From Methyloprofundus sp. (lineage in GTDB: Bacteria > Pseudomonadota > Gammaproteobacteria > Methylococcales > Methylomonadaceae): a stretch of 64,000 nt of DNA. A program made the translations under genes and the position numbers. The stretch is from NCBI GenBank assembly GCA_016592635.1, contig AP023240.1, positions 2,831,630 through 2,895,629 on the forward strand. Reading direction: 5' to 3'. Below are positions 36,240 through 45,737 of this stretch, piece by piece. The first letter of the stretch is position 1. The number at the start of each line of letters is the position of its first letter. The notes under the pieces were generated by a model. That model had not been told where the DNA came from, ran no database searches, and was given only the letters and a program-made list of their open reading frames with translations.

Positions 36240-38426
36240 CTATTTCTGATCTAAATGCCAAACACCCTGTTCGGTTAACAAACCTCTTTGCAACCAATTT
36301 AGAATACTTTGCTGGTCTTGTGCAAAAATGTCAGGACAACTGTTATCACTCTCCCCCTGTGTTTCAATTTCTGTTAACCATACATCCCAAGCAAGTATAT
36401 TTTCTTGACTAAAACGTGGGTCATCATGATAACCCAATGCAAAAATTGCTGCTGGAGCATCACGCCCCTTGACACTCATTCTACCTAAGCGGCGCGTACT
36501 AAACCCTGCTTTGGCAACCTCAGCTAATAACTCTTCCGTAATAATTATTTCTGTATTAAAAAATCGAGTCAACCCTTCTATTCTTGATGCCAAATTAAGC
36601 GGGTCACCTAATATACCAAACCTTTTCAGCCCCTTTCCTTGAGCTGCAGGCCCCAAAGCTCCCATAACAACAGTACCGCTAGTGATACCAATTCCTGCAT
36701 TAATAATCTGGCTAATTTTATCCAATGCTTGGTCATCAATTTTTCCTTGATAACGTTCCGATAACGTTGAGAAAAATTCATGTTGTAAAACAGCCAGCTC
36801 TAACGCACCAGCCAAAATATGATGAAATGCCTGCTCCTTTGGTAAAATCACTTGATCTAAAGCGGCTCCTAATGCATTTCTCTGCCCAGATTCTTGTTTG
36901 GACTCAGTATAAGGCCAATAATAACAAACCAAATCCCCTACATAAGTTTCTAACCAACCTTGATATTTATCTTCCAGTACAATTGAAGTTTCATCCAAAT
37001 AGTCATTCATTAAGTCCATGACATGGGGTGGCTTTTTTAATAGACTTGTTACTGTCGTGTAGCCTGCCAAATCACTCATTAATACCACAGCCTGACAACT
37101 ATGGTTATCAAATGAAATACCTGGCGGCAAGGTCATTAATAACTCACGTATTGGAGCAGGCATATAGTTATTAACCAATTTCCCTAATTTAAACCCAACC
37201 AGTAAATGTGCGCCAGTAGTTAACGCGGCTCCAGTAAGAAAAGTAGCCATGGTTGCTACCACAGGCCATAATTGTACAACCGGATTTAAAAAGCATAATA
37301 AGATCAATAGCAAAAATATACTGACCCCACCAATCCACAGGATATATTGCGCTAATAAAGCCCCTGCCAAGACTGCAAACAAAGCAACCACTATAAACAG
37401 GCTATATTTAACTATATCATTGGGAACACGCGGGTGGTCTTGATTTAAAAATGTCTCCACTTCATCCACAATAAATTGTGGCCCGGGAGTCATTAGTTTT
37501 GGTCCAAATAACGCAGTTGTCATCGGTGAAACCAATATATCAGTCGATTCATGTGGCCCTGTCACTTGCATGACAACCGCTTTACCCACAAATTTCTGTG
37601 CCATTTGCATGGCCTTTTCTACATTACAAGATGCCAATACACTTAATGGTACAAGCAAACGGTCTATATTAGTGTTGAGTTTATACACTGGCTTACTTAA
37701 ACGTACTCTTCGACACGTACGTTGCTCATCACATAACTCATCATTTTGTGAGTTGGCTAAAGATTCTTGGACAAGCTCTTTATTAACAAAATTAGCTAAA
37801 CGCCGTACAGCATGGTCAGCACTTAAATCTAACCAACGTGCAATAGGAGAATTTTTGGTAACAAGCCGATCACTGGCAACGATACCCTCAACTGGCATAT
37901 CCATAATGGCATCCCAGTCATATAATAAAAAATCTTGTTCTTCAGGATTTATATAAGGCGCAACACTAAAATGGGTTATGGCCTGCGTATTCATTTTTAA
38001 GGGTGCATTACCTGCACGACTGGGAACGACAACACACTGCCCTTGATTGACAGGCGAACATTGAGGGTCTGACCACTCTACTTGCCCACTATCATGGATG
38101 CATAGCGCAAAAGGCATTCTGCCTTCCATGCCTTTAAAAATACGCGCATCTAAAAAAACACCCTTGGCACCTGCTGCTATTAACCGTTCTGCTGCTTTTG
38201 CATATAATGGTAAGGCTTGCTTACGCCCAACATTAATGGGTACACCATTATCTAAGACAACAATCCCGGTATGCGGCCATTCTGTGCGCTCTTGATACAC
38301 AACCGCTGCATCATGAATCCAAAAATCAATTTCAGTTTTTAGCTGATAATCAACAACAAAACCAACCAAACAAGCCAAAATAAAAAATAAGGCTTTATTG
38401 ATCGTTAGTGGGAAGTCGTGCAGCAT
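36240..38426 (-). CDS. CHASE2-domain class III adenylate/guanylate cyclase
   Basis: The 728-residue protein has an N-terminal helix, then a periplasmic CHASE2 sensor (about residues 40-330, including GIVVLDNGVPINVG and GAKGVFLDARIF). Three membrane helices follow (about 340-410), then a cytoplasmic class III cyclase domain (about 435-690). The metal aspartates are in VVLMSDLAGYTT and YVGDLVCYYW; the transition-state Asn and Arg are in GDPLNLASRIEG. All key residues are present, so it should make cAMP (cGMP cannot be excluded) in response to an unknown periplasmic signal. The CHASE2 protein at 56951-58495 lacks such an output. Confidence 0.92.
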   Translation of the reverse strand: MLHDFPLTINKALFFILACLVGFVVDYQLKTEIDFWIHDAAVVYQERTEWPHTGIVVLDNGVPINVGRKQALPLYAKAAERLIAAGAKGVFLDARIFKGMEGRMPFALCIHDSGQVEWSDPQCSPVNQGQCVVVPSRAGNAPLKMNTQAITHFSVAPYINPEEQDFLLYDWDAIMDMPVEGIVASDRLVTKNSPIARWLDLSADHAVRRLANFVNKELVQESLANSQNDELCDEQRTCRRVRLSKPVYKLNTNIDRLLVPLSVLASCNVEKAMQMAQKFVGKAVVMQVTGPHESTDILVSPMTTALFGPKLMTPGPQFIVDEVETFLNQDHPRVPNDIVKYSLFIVVALFAVLAGALLAQYILWIGGVSIFLLLILLCFLNPVVQLWPVVATMATFLTGAALTTGAHLLVGFKLGKLVNNYMPAPIRELLMTLPPGISFDNHSCQAVVLMSDLAGYTTVTSLLKKPPHVMDLMNDYLDETSIVLEDKYQGWLETYVGDLVCYYWPYTESKQESGQRNALGAALDQVILPKEQAFHHILAGALELAVLQHEFFSTLSERYQGKIDDQALDKISQIINAGIGITSGTVVMGALGPAAQGKGLKRFGILGDPLNLASRIEGLTRFFNTEIIITEELLAEVAKAGFSTRRLGRMSVKGRDAPAAIFALGYHDDPRFSQENILAWDVWLTEIETQGESDNSCPDIFAQDQQSILNWLQRGLLTEQGVWHLDQK

Positions 38427-38475
38427 AATGGCAAAGTCTCCAAATTACGCAGTCAATAACTCGGTTTATTAAAAC

Positions 38476-39222
38476 TTAAAATTTGTATACAAAAGTTAAA
38501 GTTTCTTTGGGTTTTGGGTATTTATAACTCATGACTATATCTCGAATACAAGAACTTAATTCATAGTTTCCTTCAGACAAAATAGAAACATCATCAACTT
38601 CTCCAGTCAGCTTTACATTCCAAATCAACTCTACAGGCGCTTGAGAATTAAGTAAGTTGCGACATAAATTAATTTCAGGCTGCATGTTCAGCACTGCAAT
38701 ATCAATATAAGTTTCCGCTTTAGCAATATTTTCTGGCTTACCAATTGCAATAGCGCGCATTTGTACTGAGGTTGTTCTTTCAGGCTTAGAACTAGAGTAT
38801 GTGGGGCGCTTAATAATAGAACTGACACAAAAGAATTTTTGCCCATCAGCTATTGAACAATTCAAACGATTATTCACCCACTGCTGGCAATTTTCAATAT
38901 TGGCCACCTTAATCCAAGGGTTGGCTAAATTTTCTATATTGATACGTACAGGTATGGAGCTGCGATTTTGACAGATGAGTTGCTGATTAGTCGTGGCATT
39001 ATAAACAGATTTTAACCAGAGCCTAGCCCCTGCCGCAAGCTCAAGCTCACTACCGACAGAAAGTGTTTGCATGCCAATGCAACCATTACTCAATATCTGC
39101 GTTCCAGGACTTTTATTTTTCAGATATTGCACGGTACTACAGTCAATGGCAACAGCTGCCGTGCAATTTAACAATAACCCTAAAGTTAATATTGCAGGCA
39201 CTTTTATCAACCAAGAAGTCAT
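38476..39222 (-). CDS. Secreted protein with AgmX/PglI-like C-terminal domain
   Basis: The 248-residue protein has a signal peptide (to about residue 25, ending AVA) and eight or more cysteines. Its last 70 residues (INLCRNLL, then VELIWNVKLTGEVDDVSILSEGNYELSSCIRDIVMSYKYPKP) have the TonB-C-like pattern seen in AgmX/PglI C-terminal domains. The rest is unlike anything I recognise. It lies upstream of the CHASE2 cyclase gene on the same strand and ends 49 bases before it, so co-transcription is likely. Function unknown. Confidence 0.5.
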   Translation of the reverse strand: MTSWLIKVPAILTLGLLLNCTAAVAIDCSTVQYLKNKSPGTQILSNGCIGMQTLSVGSELELAAGARLWLKSVYNATTNQQLICQNRSSIPVRINIENLANPWIKVANIENCQQWVNNRLNCSIADGQKFFCVSSIIKRPTYSSSKPERTTSVQMRAIAIGKPENIAKAETYIDIAVLNMQPEINLCRNLLNSQAPVELIWNVKLTGEVDDVSILSEGNYELSSCIRDIVMSYKYPKPKETLTFVYKF

Positions 39223-39391
39223 AGTATATTCCTCAATAGATTTATTATTATTCCAACTATAACATGATATGCACTGCTTTTCTCAATAACTAAATAATGA
39301 TATTTACAGTAGCTTGAATGTAAAAAAACTTGGGTTGCCAGTGAATTTTTCTCCATCAATAAACAATATATTGACAAAAATTGCTCATAAA

Positions 39392-39422
39392 AAAAGGGTA
39401 ATATCTAAGATATTACCCTTTT
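39392..39422 (-). terminator. Terminator of glnK-amt
   Basis: A perfect 14-bp stem (AAAAGGGTAATATC with its inverse) with a 3-base loop is followed on the minus strand by a run of T. It lies 47 bases behind the amt stop codon. Confidence 0.9.
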
Positions 39423-39469
39423 CATCTATTTATATCAGGACCCAGCAATATTCTGCCCTGTTTATAAAA

Positions 39470-40726
39470 TTATTTACCTGAATTAGTAAACTCAGGGTAA
39501 GCTTCCATACCACACTCAGAGTAATCCACACCTTGATACTCTTCTTCTTCTGTCACTCGGATACCCATTACCATTTTGATAATATACCAAGTGATTAAGC
39601 TACTGATAAATACAAAACCAAAAATAGTAACGATACCGATTAATTGCGCACCGATTGTCGCATCATCATTTGAAAAACAAACCGCAATGAGTCCCCAAAT
39701 ACCGACGACACCATGTACTGAAATAGCCCCCACCGGATCATCAATTTTTAATTTATCTAAAGTAATAATTGCAAACACCACAATAATACCTGCAGCAGCC
39801 CCTATTAATGATGCCAATCCTGGCGTGGGTGTTAATGGCTCAGCAGTAATGGCAACTAATCCCGCTAATGCACCATTAAGAGACATTGATAAATCTGCTT
39901 TACCAAATAATAAATGTGCCGTAAATAATGCCGAAACAACGCCCGCTGCCGCTGCTGCATTAGTATTAACAAATACTAATGCTACCGCATTGGCCTCACC
40001 AATATCAGAAATTTTCAGCTCAGATCCACCGTTGAACCCAAACCAACCCATCCATAAAATAAACATACCTAATGTAGCTAATGGCATATTACAACCAGGA
40101 ATTGGGTAAATCGCACCATTTTCCCCGTACTTTCCTTTACGTGCACCCAGTAAGAGCACACCTGCCAATGCTGCTGTTGCACCACAAAGATGCACAACAC
40201 CCGAGCCAGCAAAATCCAAGAAACCTAGGCCATCAAGAAAACCACCGCCCCATTTCCAGTAACCTTGAATCGGGTAAATAAAGCCTGTCATCACAACAGC
40301 GAAAGCTAAAAATGCCCATAATTTCATACGTTCTGCAACTGCACCTGAAACAATAGACATCGCTGTTGCTACAAATACAACTTGGAAAAAGAAATCAGCC
40401 ATTGTTGAGTAATAGGTTTCGCCATTACTCTTTAAAACATCCGCAGCCACATTATCTTCACCCAATAAAAAGCTCATACCAGGCCAAATACTATTAACTG
40501 CTTCAGCAGGATACATAAAATTGTAACCACAAATCATATACATAATGCAAGCAATAGCAAATAATGCAACGTTTTTGGTTAAAATTTCAGTGGTATTCTT
40601 AGCTCTTACCAGCCCAGCTTCCAACATTGCAAAGCCCGCTGCCATCCACATGACAAAAGCCCCACTAATGAGAAAGTAAAACGTATCTAACGCATAACTC
40701 AATTCAATTAACTTATCCACAATCAT
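39470..40726 (-). CDS. amt: Ammonium transporter Amt
   Basis: The 418-residue membrane protein has the 11-helix Amt/MEP/Rh pattern and typical segments FVMWMAAGFAMLEAGLVRAKN, GAVAERMKLWAFLAF, FAGSGVVHLCGATAALAGVLLLG (first pore histidine) and ISVHGVVGIWGLIAV (second). It carries ammonium into the cell when it is scarce. GlnK is encoded 16 bases upstream and blocks the pore when nitrogen is plentiful. The operon has a sigma-54-like promoter and two NtrC-like sites (41119-41233) and a strong terminator at 39392. The C-terminal tail that contacts GlnK is present. Confidence 0.97.
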   Translation of the reverse strand: MIVDKLIELSYALDTFYFLISGAFVMWMAAGFAMLEAGLVRAKNTTEILTKNVALFAIACIMYMICGYNFMYPAEAVNSIWPGMSFLLGEDNVAADVLKSNGETYYSTMADFFFQVVFVATAMSIVSGAVAERMKLWAFLAFAVVMTGFIYPIQGYWKWGGGFLDGLGFLDFAGSGVVHLCGATAALAGVLLLGARKGKYGENGAIYPIPGCNMPLATLGMFILWMGWFGFNGGSELKISDIGEANAVALVFVNTNAAAAAGVVSALFTAHLLFGKADLSMSLNGALAGLVAITAEPLTPTPGLASLIGAAAGIIVVFAIITLDKLKIDDPVGAISVHGVVGIWGLIAVCFSNDDATIGAQLIGIVTIFGFVFISSLITWYIIKMVMGIRVTEEEEYQGVDYSECGMEAYPEFTNSGK

Positions 40727-40742
40727 ACCTCATTTATTTTTA

Positions 40743-41081
<339 letters not shown>

Positions 41082-41118
41082 TTAACTCTCCATTACTTAA
41101 CAAGTTCTGAAAATAACA

Positions 41119-41134
41119 AGCACACGGCATGCCA
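41119..41134 (-). promoter_or_regulatory. Sigma-54-like promoter of glnK-amt
   Basis: Read on the minus strand, TGGCATGCCGTGTGCT has GG and GC exactly 12 bases apart as in the -24/-12 consensus TGGCACGGNNNTTGCW. It lies 38 bases before the glnK ATG. Confidence 0.75.
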
Positions 41135-41184
41135 AAACATACCCCCTTGTTTTGTAAGACCTTAAATTTAATAACATTTACTTT

Positions 41185-41201
41185 TGCACCAATTTAATGC
41201 A
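41185..41201. promoter_or_regulatory. NtrC-like binding site 1
   Basis: TGCACCAATTTAATGCA is a near-perfect match to the NtrC dyad TGCACCA-N3-TGGTGCA. It lies about 86 bases upstream of the predicted glnK start. Confidence 0.75.
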
Positions 41202-41216
41202 TGCGCACCACCATAA

Positions 41217-41233
41217 AGCACCAAATAAGTGCA
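41217..41233. promoter_or_regulatory. NtrC-like binding site 2
   Basis: AGCACCAAATAAGTGCA is a second dyad of the same form, centred 32 bases (three helical turns) from site 1, as expected for co-operative NtrC enhancers. Confidence 0.75.
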
Positions 41234-41296
41234 ATCTCAAAAAATTAATGATAGATATATCACTAATTTCAATTCTATTTCAACGCCTTATAACTA

Positions 41297-41312
41297 TGGC
41301 ATATATTATGCT
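41297..41312 (+). promoter_or_regulatory. Sigma-54-like promoter facing the porin gene
   Basis: TGGCATATATTATGCT has the -24 TGGCA and -12 TGC elements at the correct 12-base distance. It points toward the porin ATG at 41421, with a leader of about 96 bases, and would share the NtrC-like sites with glnK. Confidence 0.5.
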
Positions 41313-41420
41313 TTAACTAAAACATTGGTAACGAACCAAAAGAGATCTAGCATAAAAAATAAAATTGGCTCTTACTATCAACTTTAAATACGTAACTTCC
41401 ACTATCATTCAGGACTACTG

Positions 41421-42581
41421 ATGAACAAAAAATCTATCCTAAAACGAACTTTATTAAGCAGTGCCATTCTCTCAATCAGCATGCAAGTCGCAGCTTCAGA
41501 TGATCCAGGCATGATTGAAGCACTAAGTGACTTTAGTATCAACGAAACGTCGTTTATGCAAAAAACTGGTTTTACAGTCGGGCTTTGGGCATCAGGTGGT
41601 GTTACTGGAAACTCAAACGGAAATACTAATGAGCCAGTACTTTTTAATGACAAAGTTAACGAGTTCAACCTTAATCAATTGAACTTCTTTATTGAGCGTG
41701 CCGTTGATACCGAAGGCGATAGCTGGGATATTGGGATGCGCATGGACTTTATGTACGGTACGGACGCACGCTTTACTCAAGCATCTGGATGGGACACCAA
41801 CTGGAATAATCACAACAATGGTGGTTACTACGATATCGCAATGCCACAATTATATGTTGAAATATTTGCTCCTATCGGTAATGGCATCACTGCAAAATTA
41901 GGTCATTTCTACACTACCATTGGTAACGAAGTTGTCACCTCTCCAGATAACTTCTTCTATTCACATGCGTATACCATGTTATATGGTGAACCATTCACAC
42001 ACACCGGTGCACTATTCAGCTACGACATCAATGATAACTTCTCTATAAACGGGGGAGCAGTTATGGGCTGGGATAACATGACTGAAAATGCAGGCGCATG
42101 GAGCTTTTTAGGGGGTGGTAGCTGGACTAGTGATAGCCAAGCATCTTCCGTTACCGTACAGTTAATAAGCGGCAACCAAAGTGATACTCAAAGCGGCAAT
42201 ACAACAATGTATAGCATTGTTGCAACCCACGATTTTACTGACAACTTCCATTATTTACTTCAACATGATTTTGGTACGCAAAAATATGCAAACGGCAATA
42301 GCGACAACTGGTTCGGCATTAACCAATATTTCACCTACGACCTCACTGACAAACTTTCTGTTGGCTTACGTGCAGAATGGTTTAATGACAAAGACAATGC
42401 ACGTGTCAGCGTCAGAGGAGCCAACTACTTAGCCGCATCAATAGGTGTTAACTATTCAGTGGTTAGCTGGTTTAAAGTTCGTCCAGAAGTTCGTTATGAC
42501 TGGGCTGACGAAGATGTCTTTAACGGCGGTGCTGATCATGATCAAATCGCAATCGCTATGGATATGATTGTTACATTTTAA
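41421..42581 (+). CDS. Outer-membrane beta-barrel porin (BBP2-like)
   Basis: The 386-residue protein has a signal peptide (to about residue 25, ending VAAS) and then a barrel sequence of alternating hydrophobic strands ending in phenylalanine (MDMIVTF). The N-terminal SFMQKTGFTVGLWASGGVTGNSNGNTNEP and FNLNQLNFFIERAVDTEGDSWDIGMRMDFMYGTDA fit the OmpL-like beta-barrel porin-2 group. It should let small solutes cross the outer membrane. It is divergent from glnK-amt, and its upstream region holds a sigma-54-like promoter and shared NtrC-like sites, so uptake of a nitrogen compound is a reasonable inference. A bidirectional terminator follows. Confidence 0.8.
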   Translation: MNKKSILKRTLLSSAILSISMQVAASDDPGMIEALSDFSINETSFMQKTGFTVGLWASGGVTGNSNGNTNEPVLFNDKVNEFNLNQLNFFIERAVDTEGDSWDIGMRMDFMYGTDARFTQASGWDTNWNNHNNGGYYDIAMPQLYVEIFAPIGNGITAKLGHFYTTIGNEVVTSPDNFFYSHAYTMLYGEPFTHTGALFSYDINDNFSINGGAVMGWDNMTENAGAWSFLGGGSWTSDSQASSVTVQLISGNQSDTQSGNTTMYSIVATHDFTDNFHYLLQHDFGTQKYANGNSDNWFGINQYFTYDLTDKLSVGLRAEWFNDKDNARVSVRGANYLAASIGVNYSVVSWFKVRPEVRYDWADEDVFNGGADHDQIAIAMDMIVTF

Positions 42582-42610
42582 TTAACACAAGAAATGCATC
42601 CTAAAAATTA

Positions 42611-42660
42611 AATAAAACCCGAAACTGGCTTGTCTGTTCTGCTAAGTTTCGGGTTTTATT
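42611..42660. terminator. Bidirectional terminator behind the porin
   Basis: Perfect 15-base arms (42611-42625 and 42646-42660, core AAAACCCGAAAC) around a 20-base loop with A/T flanks. It lies between the porin and a convergent gene. Confidence 0.85.
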
Positions 42661-42686
42661 TTATCCCCATCCTTTTACAGCAAGCT

Positions 42687-43694
42687 TTAAAAGTGAAATT
42701 CAACACCAATCCAGGCATTGTTATTACGCACACTATGATCTTCATAACTAAACTTACGCTTCCCATGCTGCCAACCTGCTTTAAGCGTTGTTGATTCAGT
42801 CACTTCATACAAAAGCTCTAACTCCCCCTGATAGACATTTTCGTTACCATCGTGATGAATATCATTCATATACGAACTGGTGAAATCATTATGCTCATAA
42901 TCAAAAATAGCGACTAAAATAAGCGATGGCAATAATCGTATTTTGAGTTCAGCCGAAGCAAAATGATTGATATAACCAATATCATCCTGATACTTTATCG
43001 TTGCATTTTTATCGGTATAGCCACGCTCAAAATGATAACCGACCAGCAATTCAATATCATGTGTTATAGCCCATTCCAAATGCGTACCCAGCGTAAAAAA
43101 CTGCGTATCACGATAAGCAAAGGGTTCATCATATAGCCGCAGTCCATAGCGAACCAAACCTCGCAAAACAAGATGCTCAGCTAAGTCCTGCTCTAAGTGC
43201 ATTGTTAATAAATGACTATCTAATTGCTCATCTGCTTCATGCTCTGCATGCTGTTCATAACCTAAAGAATTTTTTCCTAAATATAAATCAGGTATAAAAT
43301 CATAAAAGAATTTTAATGTTGTACCTTCAGCAAGCCCTTGTTCAACAGCAAGCCGAAAGAATCCATGCGAATAATCCGAATGATCTTGGAAAATATAACC
43401 ACCAGCATCCAATGCAATCTGAAATTCTCCAAGCCTATTCTCAGTTTCCCAATTAACATAAACACTCGGCTCATAGATAAAATCAGCCCCTTGCTCTGGC
43501 TCATCCACAATAGGTTGGGTTGGATCTTCCTCCAGAGAAAGACGACGCGTGACTGCAAAAAGGCCAACATCATCGGTATAGTAGGTACTAAAATTAGCCC
43601 CACCCGACCATTCCGCCTGCACTATATTAGAGATAATCAAGCCAACGGCTAGTAATGATATTTTAGGTATAAAGAAAACGTTATTACGCTGCAT
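42687..43694 (-). CDS. Outer-membrane beta-barrel protein of unknown family
   Basis: The 335-residue protein has a signal peptide (to about residue 27, ending VQA). Strongly amphipathic strands follow, for example TTLKFFYDFIPDLYLG, HLVLRGLVRYGLRLYD and IELLVGYHFERGY. It ends in phenylalanine (NNAWIGVEFHF), the outer-membrane insertion signal. About 14-16 strands seem possible. No named family is evident. It converges on the N-regulated porin, separated only by a terminator. A function as channel or surface protein is likely, but the substrate is unknown. Confidence 0.6.
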   Translation of the reverse strand: MQRNNVFFIPKISLLAVGLIISNIVQAEWSGGANFSTYYTDDVGLFAVTRRLSLEEDPTQPIVDEPEQGADFIYEPSVYVNWETENRLGEFQIALDAGGYIFQDHSDYSHGFFRLAVEQGLAEGTTLKFFYDFIPDLYLGKNSLGYEQHAEHEADEQLDSHLLTMHLEQDLAEHLVLRGLVRYGLRLYDEPFAYRDTQFFTLGTHLEWAITHDIELLVGYHFERGYTDKNATIKYQDDIGYINHFASAELKIRLLPSLILVAIFDYEHNDFTSSYMNDIHHDGNENVYQGELELLYEVTESTTLKAGWQHGKRKFSYEDHSVRNNNAWIGVEFHF

Positions 43695-43892
43695 ATTATT
43701 ATCAGTTTACTGACTAGATATTCTTGATATCTGCATTTTGAAAACAGCACCAAGGAAATCTGAAGTTATTTATGAGAATGAGTATTATACGCAAGTAATA
43801 TCACAATATCATTAAATGCTAATACATATGTTTATTAGGGTGAATAACAAGCTCCGCACCTTCTAATGAAACTCTATAAAACAAACAAGGCA

Positions 43893-44798
43893 TTAATTTC
43901 TCTGCCGCCAAAAGACTGCAAGCAAAGACCCTGAAATATTATGCCAAATACTAAACATCGCTCCTGGTAATGCCGTTGCTACAGAAAAATATTTAATGGC
44001 CAATGCAACACTTAAGCCTGAATTCTGCATCCCCACTTCAATACTCACCGTACGACAAATTGCCTCTTCATAGTGCAATAACTTCGGAATAACATAACCA
44101 ACCAACATCCCAAAGAGATTATGTAAAGCCACCGCACTCAGCACAGCTAACGTTAAGTGAGAGAAATTTTGTTGGTTTAATGCCACGATTATGGCAATAA
44201 TCAAAGCAATCGCTAAACTGGAAAAGATAGGAAAAACACCTTGCAGCTTTCTAAAAAACCGCCCAAACAACGAATTGATACTCGTACCCAATAACACCGG
44301 AATCAGCACCATAAACAGTATACTGCGCATCATGTCAACTATAGGCACAGCAACACTCTGACTTAAATAAGCATAACTTAATAATGGCATGGCAAAAATA
44401 GCGCACAACGTTGACACCATGGTCATCAGAATAGATAAAGCAACATTACCTTTAGCCAAATAACAGATAACGTTCGAAGCCGTTCCGCCCGCACTACAAC
44501 CCACCAATACCAGCCCAATCGTATGCTGTTCGGATAGCTGTAAAACATTCGCCAATAAATAGGCCAATAAAGGCATAAAGGTGAATTGAATACCCACCGT
44601 CAATAAAATCACCAAAGGCTGCGTTAGTGCCTCACCGAAGTGCCGCCATGTTAAAGTCATCCCCATAAAAAACATGACCACAGACAATAAAGGTATGATC
44701 GCCACTTTGGCAGCAACAAATAACTCAGGAACCCAATAAGCCCAAACGGACAAAAACAACACGACCGTCGGAAAAACCAACATCAAACGATTATTCAT
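43893..44798 (-). CDS. Bile acid:sodium symporter family (BASS) transporter
   Basis: From the ATG at 44798 the product has 301 residues and nine to ten membrane helices. Family marks are VVMFFMGMTLTWRHF near the start, the cross-over motif VLVGCSAGGTASNVICYLAKGN and the C-terminal EVGMQNSGLSVALA. BASS proteins move organic anions with sodium; bacterial members have been linked to pantoate, pyruvate and other acids, and the substrate here is open. It follows the SDR gene by seven bases and is probably translated from the same mRNA. A longer frame starting inside the SDR gene was not used. Confidence 0.88.
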   Translation of the reverse strand: MNNRLMLVFPTVVLFLSVWAYWVPELFVAAKVAIIPLLSVVMFFMGMTLTWRHFGEALTQPLVILLTVGIQFTFMPLLAYLLANVLQLSEQHTIGLVLVGCSAGGTASNVICYLAKGNVALSILMTMVSTLCAIFAMPLLSYAYLSQSVAVPIVDMMRSILFMVLIPVLLGTSINSLFGRFFRKLQGVFPIFSSLAIALIIAIIVALNQQNFSHLTLAVLSAVALHNLFGMLVGYVIPKLLHYEEAICRTVSIEVGMQNSGLSVALAIKYFSVATALPGAMFSIWHNISGSLLAVFWRQRN

Positions 44799-44805
44799 AA
44801 GAGTA

Positions 44806-45504
44806 CTACCAAGGCATTGGCGAGCCATCGTATTTAATAAAACGGCCTGTTTGCGCCAAATCAAATTGGGCAATCACTTGGCGCATACCTTGAATACTTG
44901 TTTGAGTATCGATCAACGCATTTTGTCCACCCATATCCGTTTTCACCCAACCAGGATGAAAAATTAACACCCCCACACCTTGTGCTTGTAGATCAATGGC
45001 CAAACTTTTCATCGCTGCATTTAAAGCGGCTTTACTAGAGCGATACAAAATACTACCGCCACTGCCATTATCAGCCATACTGCCCATCAAGCTACTAATC
45101 GCCACAAACACACCTTGCTGACTACGTAACAATTGCGCATTAAAAGCCTCTGCCATTTTCACCCCGGCAAGTACATTAATTTCAAAAGTAGCGCGCCAGT
45201 CTTGATAATCTAATTGGCCAAATCCATGCCCGACCGTATCACCATAAACACCGGCATTAGAAATCAGCACATCAATACTTATATCGTGCAACTGTATAGC
45301 CAAAGCATCAATTTGCGTATGATCAACCACATCCAGTACTAATACTTGTACATTCTCTGCATATTCTACCGCTAATTGCTGTAATTCGCTTGCCTCAGCA
45401 GGCTGGCGACAACACGCTAGCACTCGCCAGCCTTGTTGTGCATATTGTTGACAAAACTCCAATCCTAGGCCACGATTAGCCCCCGTTATCAAAACTGTTT
45501 GCAT
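44806..45504 (-). CDS. Short-chain dehydrogenase/reductase (C-factor-like)
   Basis: The 232-residue Rossmann protein has the cofactor loop TGANRGLG (residues 7-14), the NAG motif in LISNAGVYG and the catalytic Ser-Tyr-Lys in AISSLMGS and ILYRSSKAAL. HPGWVKTDMGG follows. It resembles the C-factor/CsgA-like subgroup of NAD(P)-dependent reductases. The carbonyl or alcohol substrate is unknown. It forms a two-gene operon with the BASS transporter, so it may act on the transported compound. Confidence 0.88.
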   Translation of the reverse strand: MQTVLITGANRGLGLEFCQQYAQQGWRVLACCRQPAEASELQQLAVEYAENVQVLVLDVVDHTQIDALAIQLHDISIDVLISNAGVYGDTVGHGFGQLDYQDWRATFEINVLAGVKMAEAFNAQLLRSQQGVFVAISSLMGSMADNGSGGSILYRSSKAALNAAMKSLAIDLQAQGVGVLIFHPGWVKTDMGGQNALIDTQTSIQGMRQVIAQFDLAQTGRFIKYDGSPMPW

Positions 45505-45522
45505 TTTTCTACCTAATTAATA

Positions 45523-45735
45523 ATGACTAATGAAATGAACAACAACGATCAAAAAAGACCAGAAGATATTATTTGTGACTGTACTGGCACCACCAAAACA
45601 AAAATAAGGCAACTGATCAAGCAAGGTAACAATACCTTAGGTCAAATATCTAGAAAGACAGGTGCTTGTACTGGGTGTGGGTCTTGTGATTATGATGTCA
45701 TGCAATTTCTTGCTAAAGAAGTACCTTCCGAATAA
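45523..45735 (+). CDS. BFD-like [2Fe-2S] protein
   Basis: The 70-residue protein is a BFD-type domain. C18 and C20 (IICDCTG) and C49 and C52 (TGACTGCGSC) match the CxC...CxxC cluster ligands of bacterioferritin-associated ferredoxin, with one additional cysteine (C55). These domains pass electrons, in Bfd to bacterioferritin for iron release, and elsewhere form parts of nitrite reductase and NifU. No bacterioferritin gene is adjacent. It is divergent from the SDR gene and ends two bases before the tsaE stop of the opposite strand. Confidence 0.85.
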   Translation: MTNEMNNNDQKRPEDIICDCTGTTKTKIRQLIKQGNNTLGQISRKTGACTGCGSCDYDVMQFLAKEVPSE

Positions 45736-45737
45736 AA

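Noticed and set aside
39576..40109. 177-residue frame opposite amt
   Set aside because: Antisense to conserved membrane helices of Amt; composition is the mirror of hydrophobic codons.
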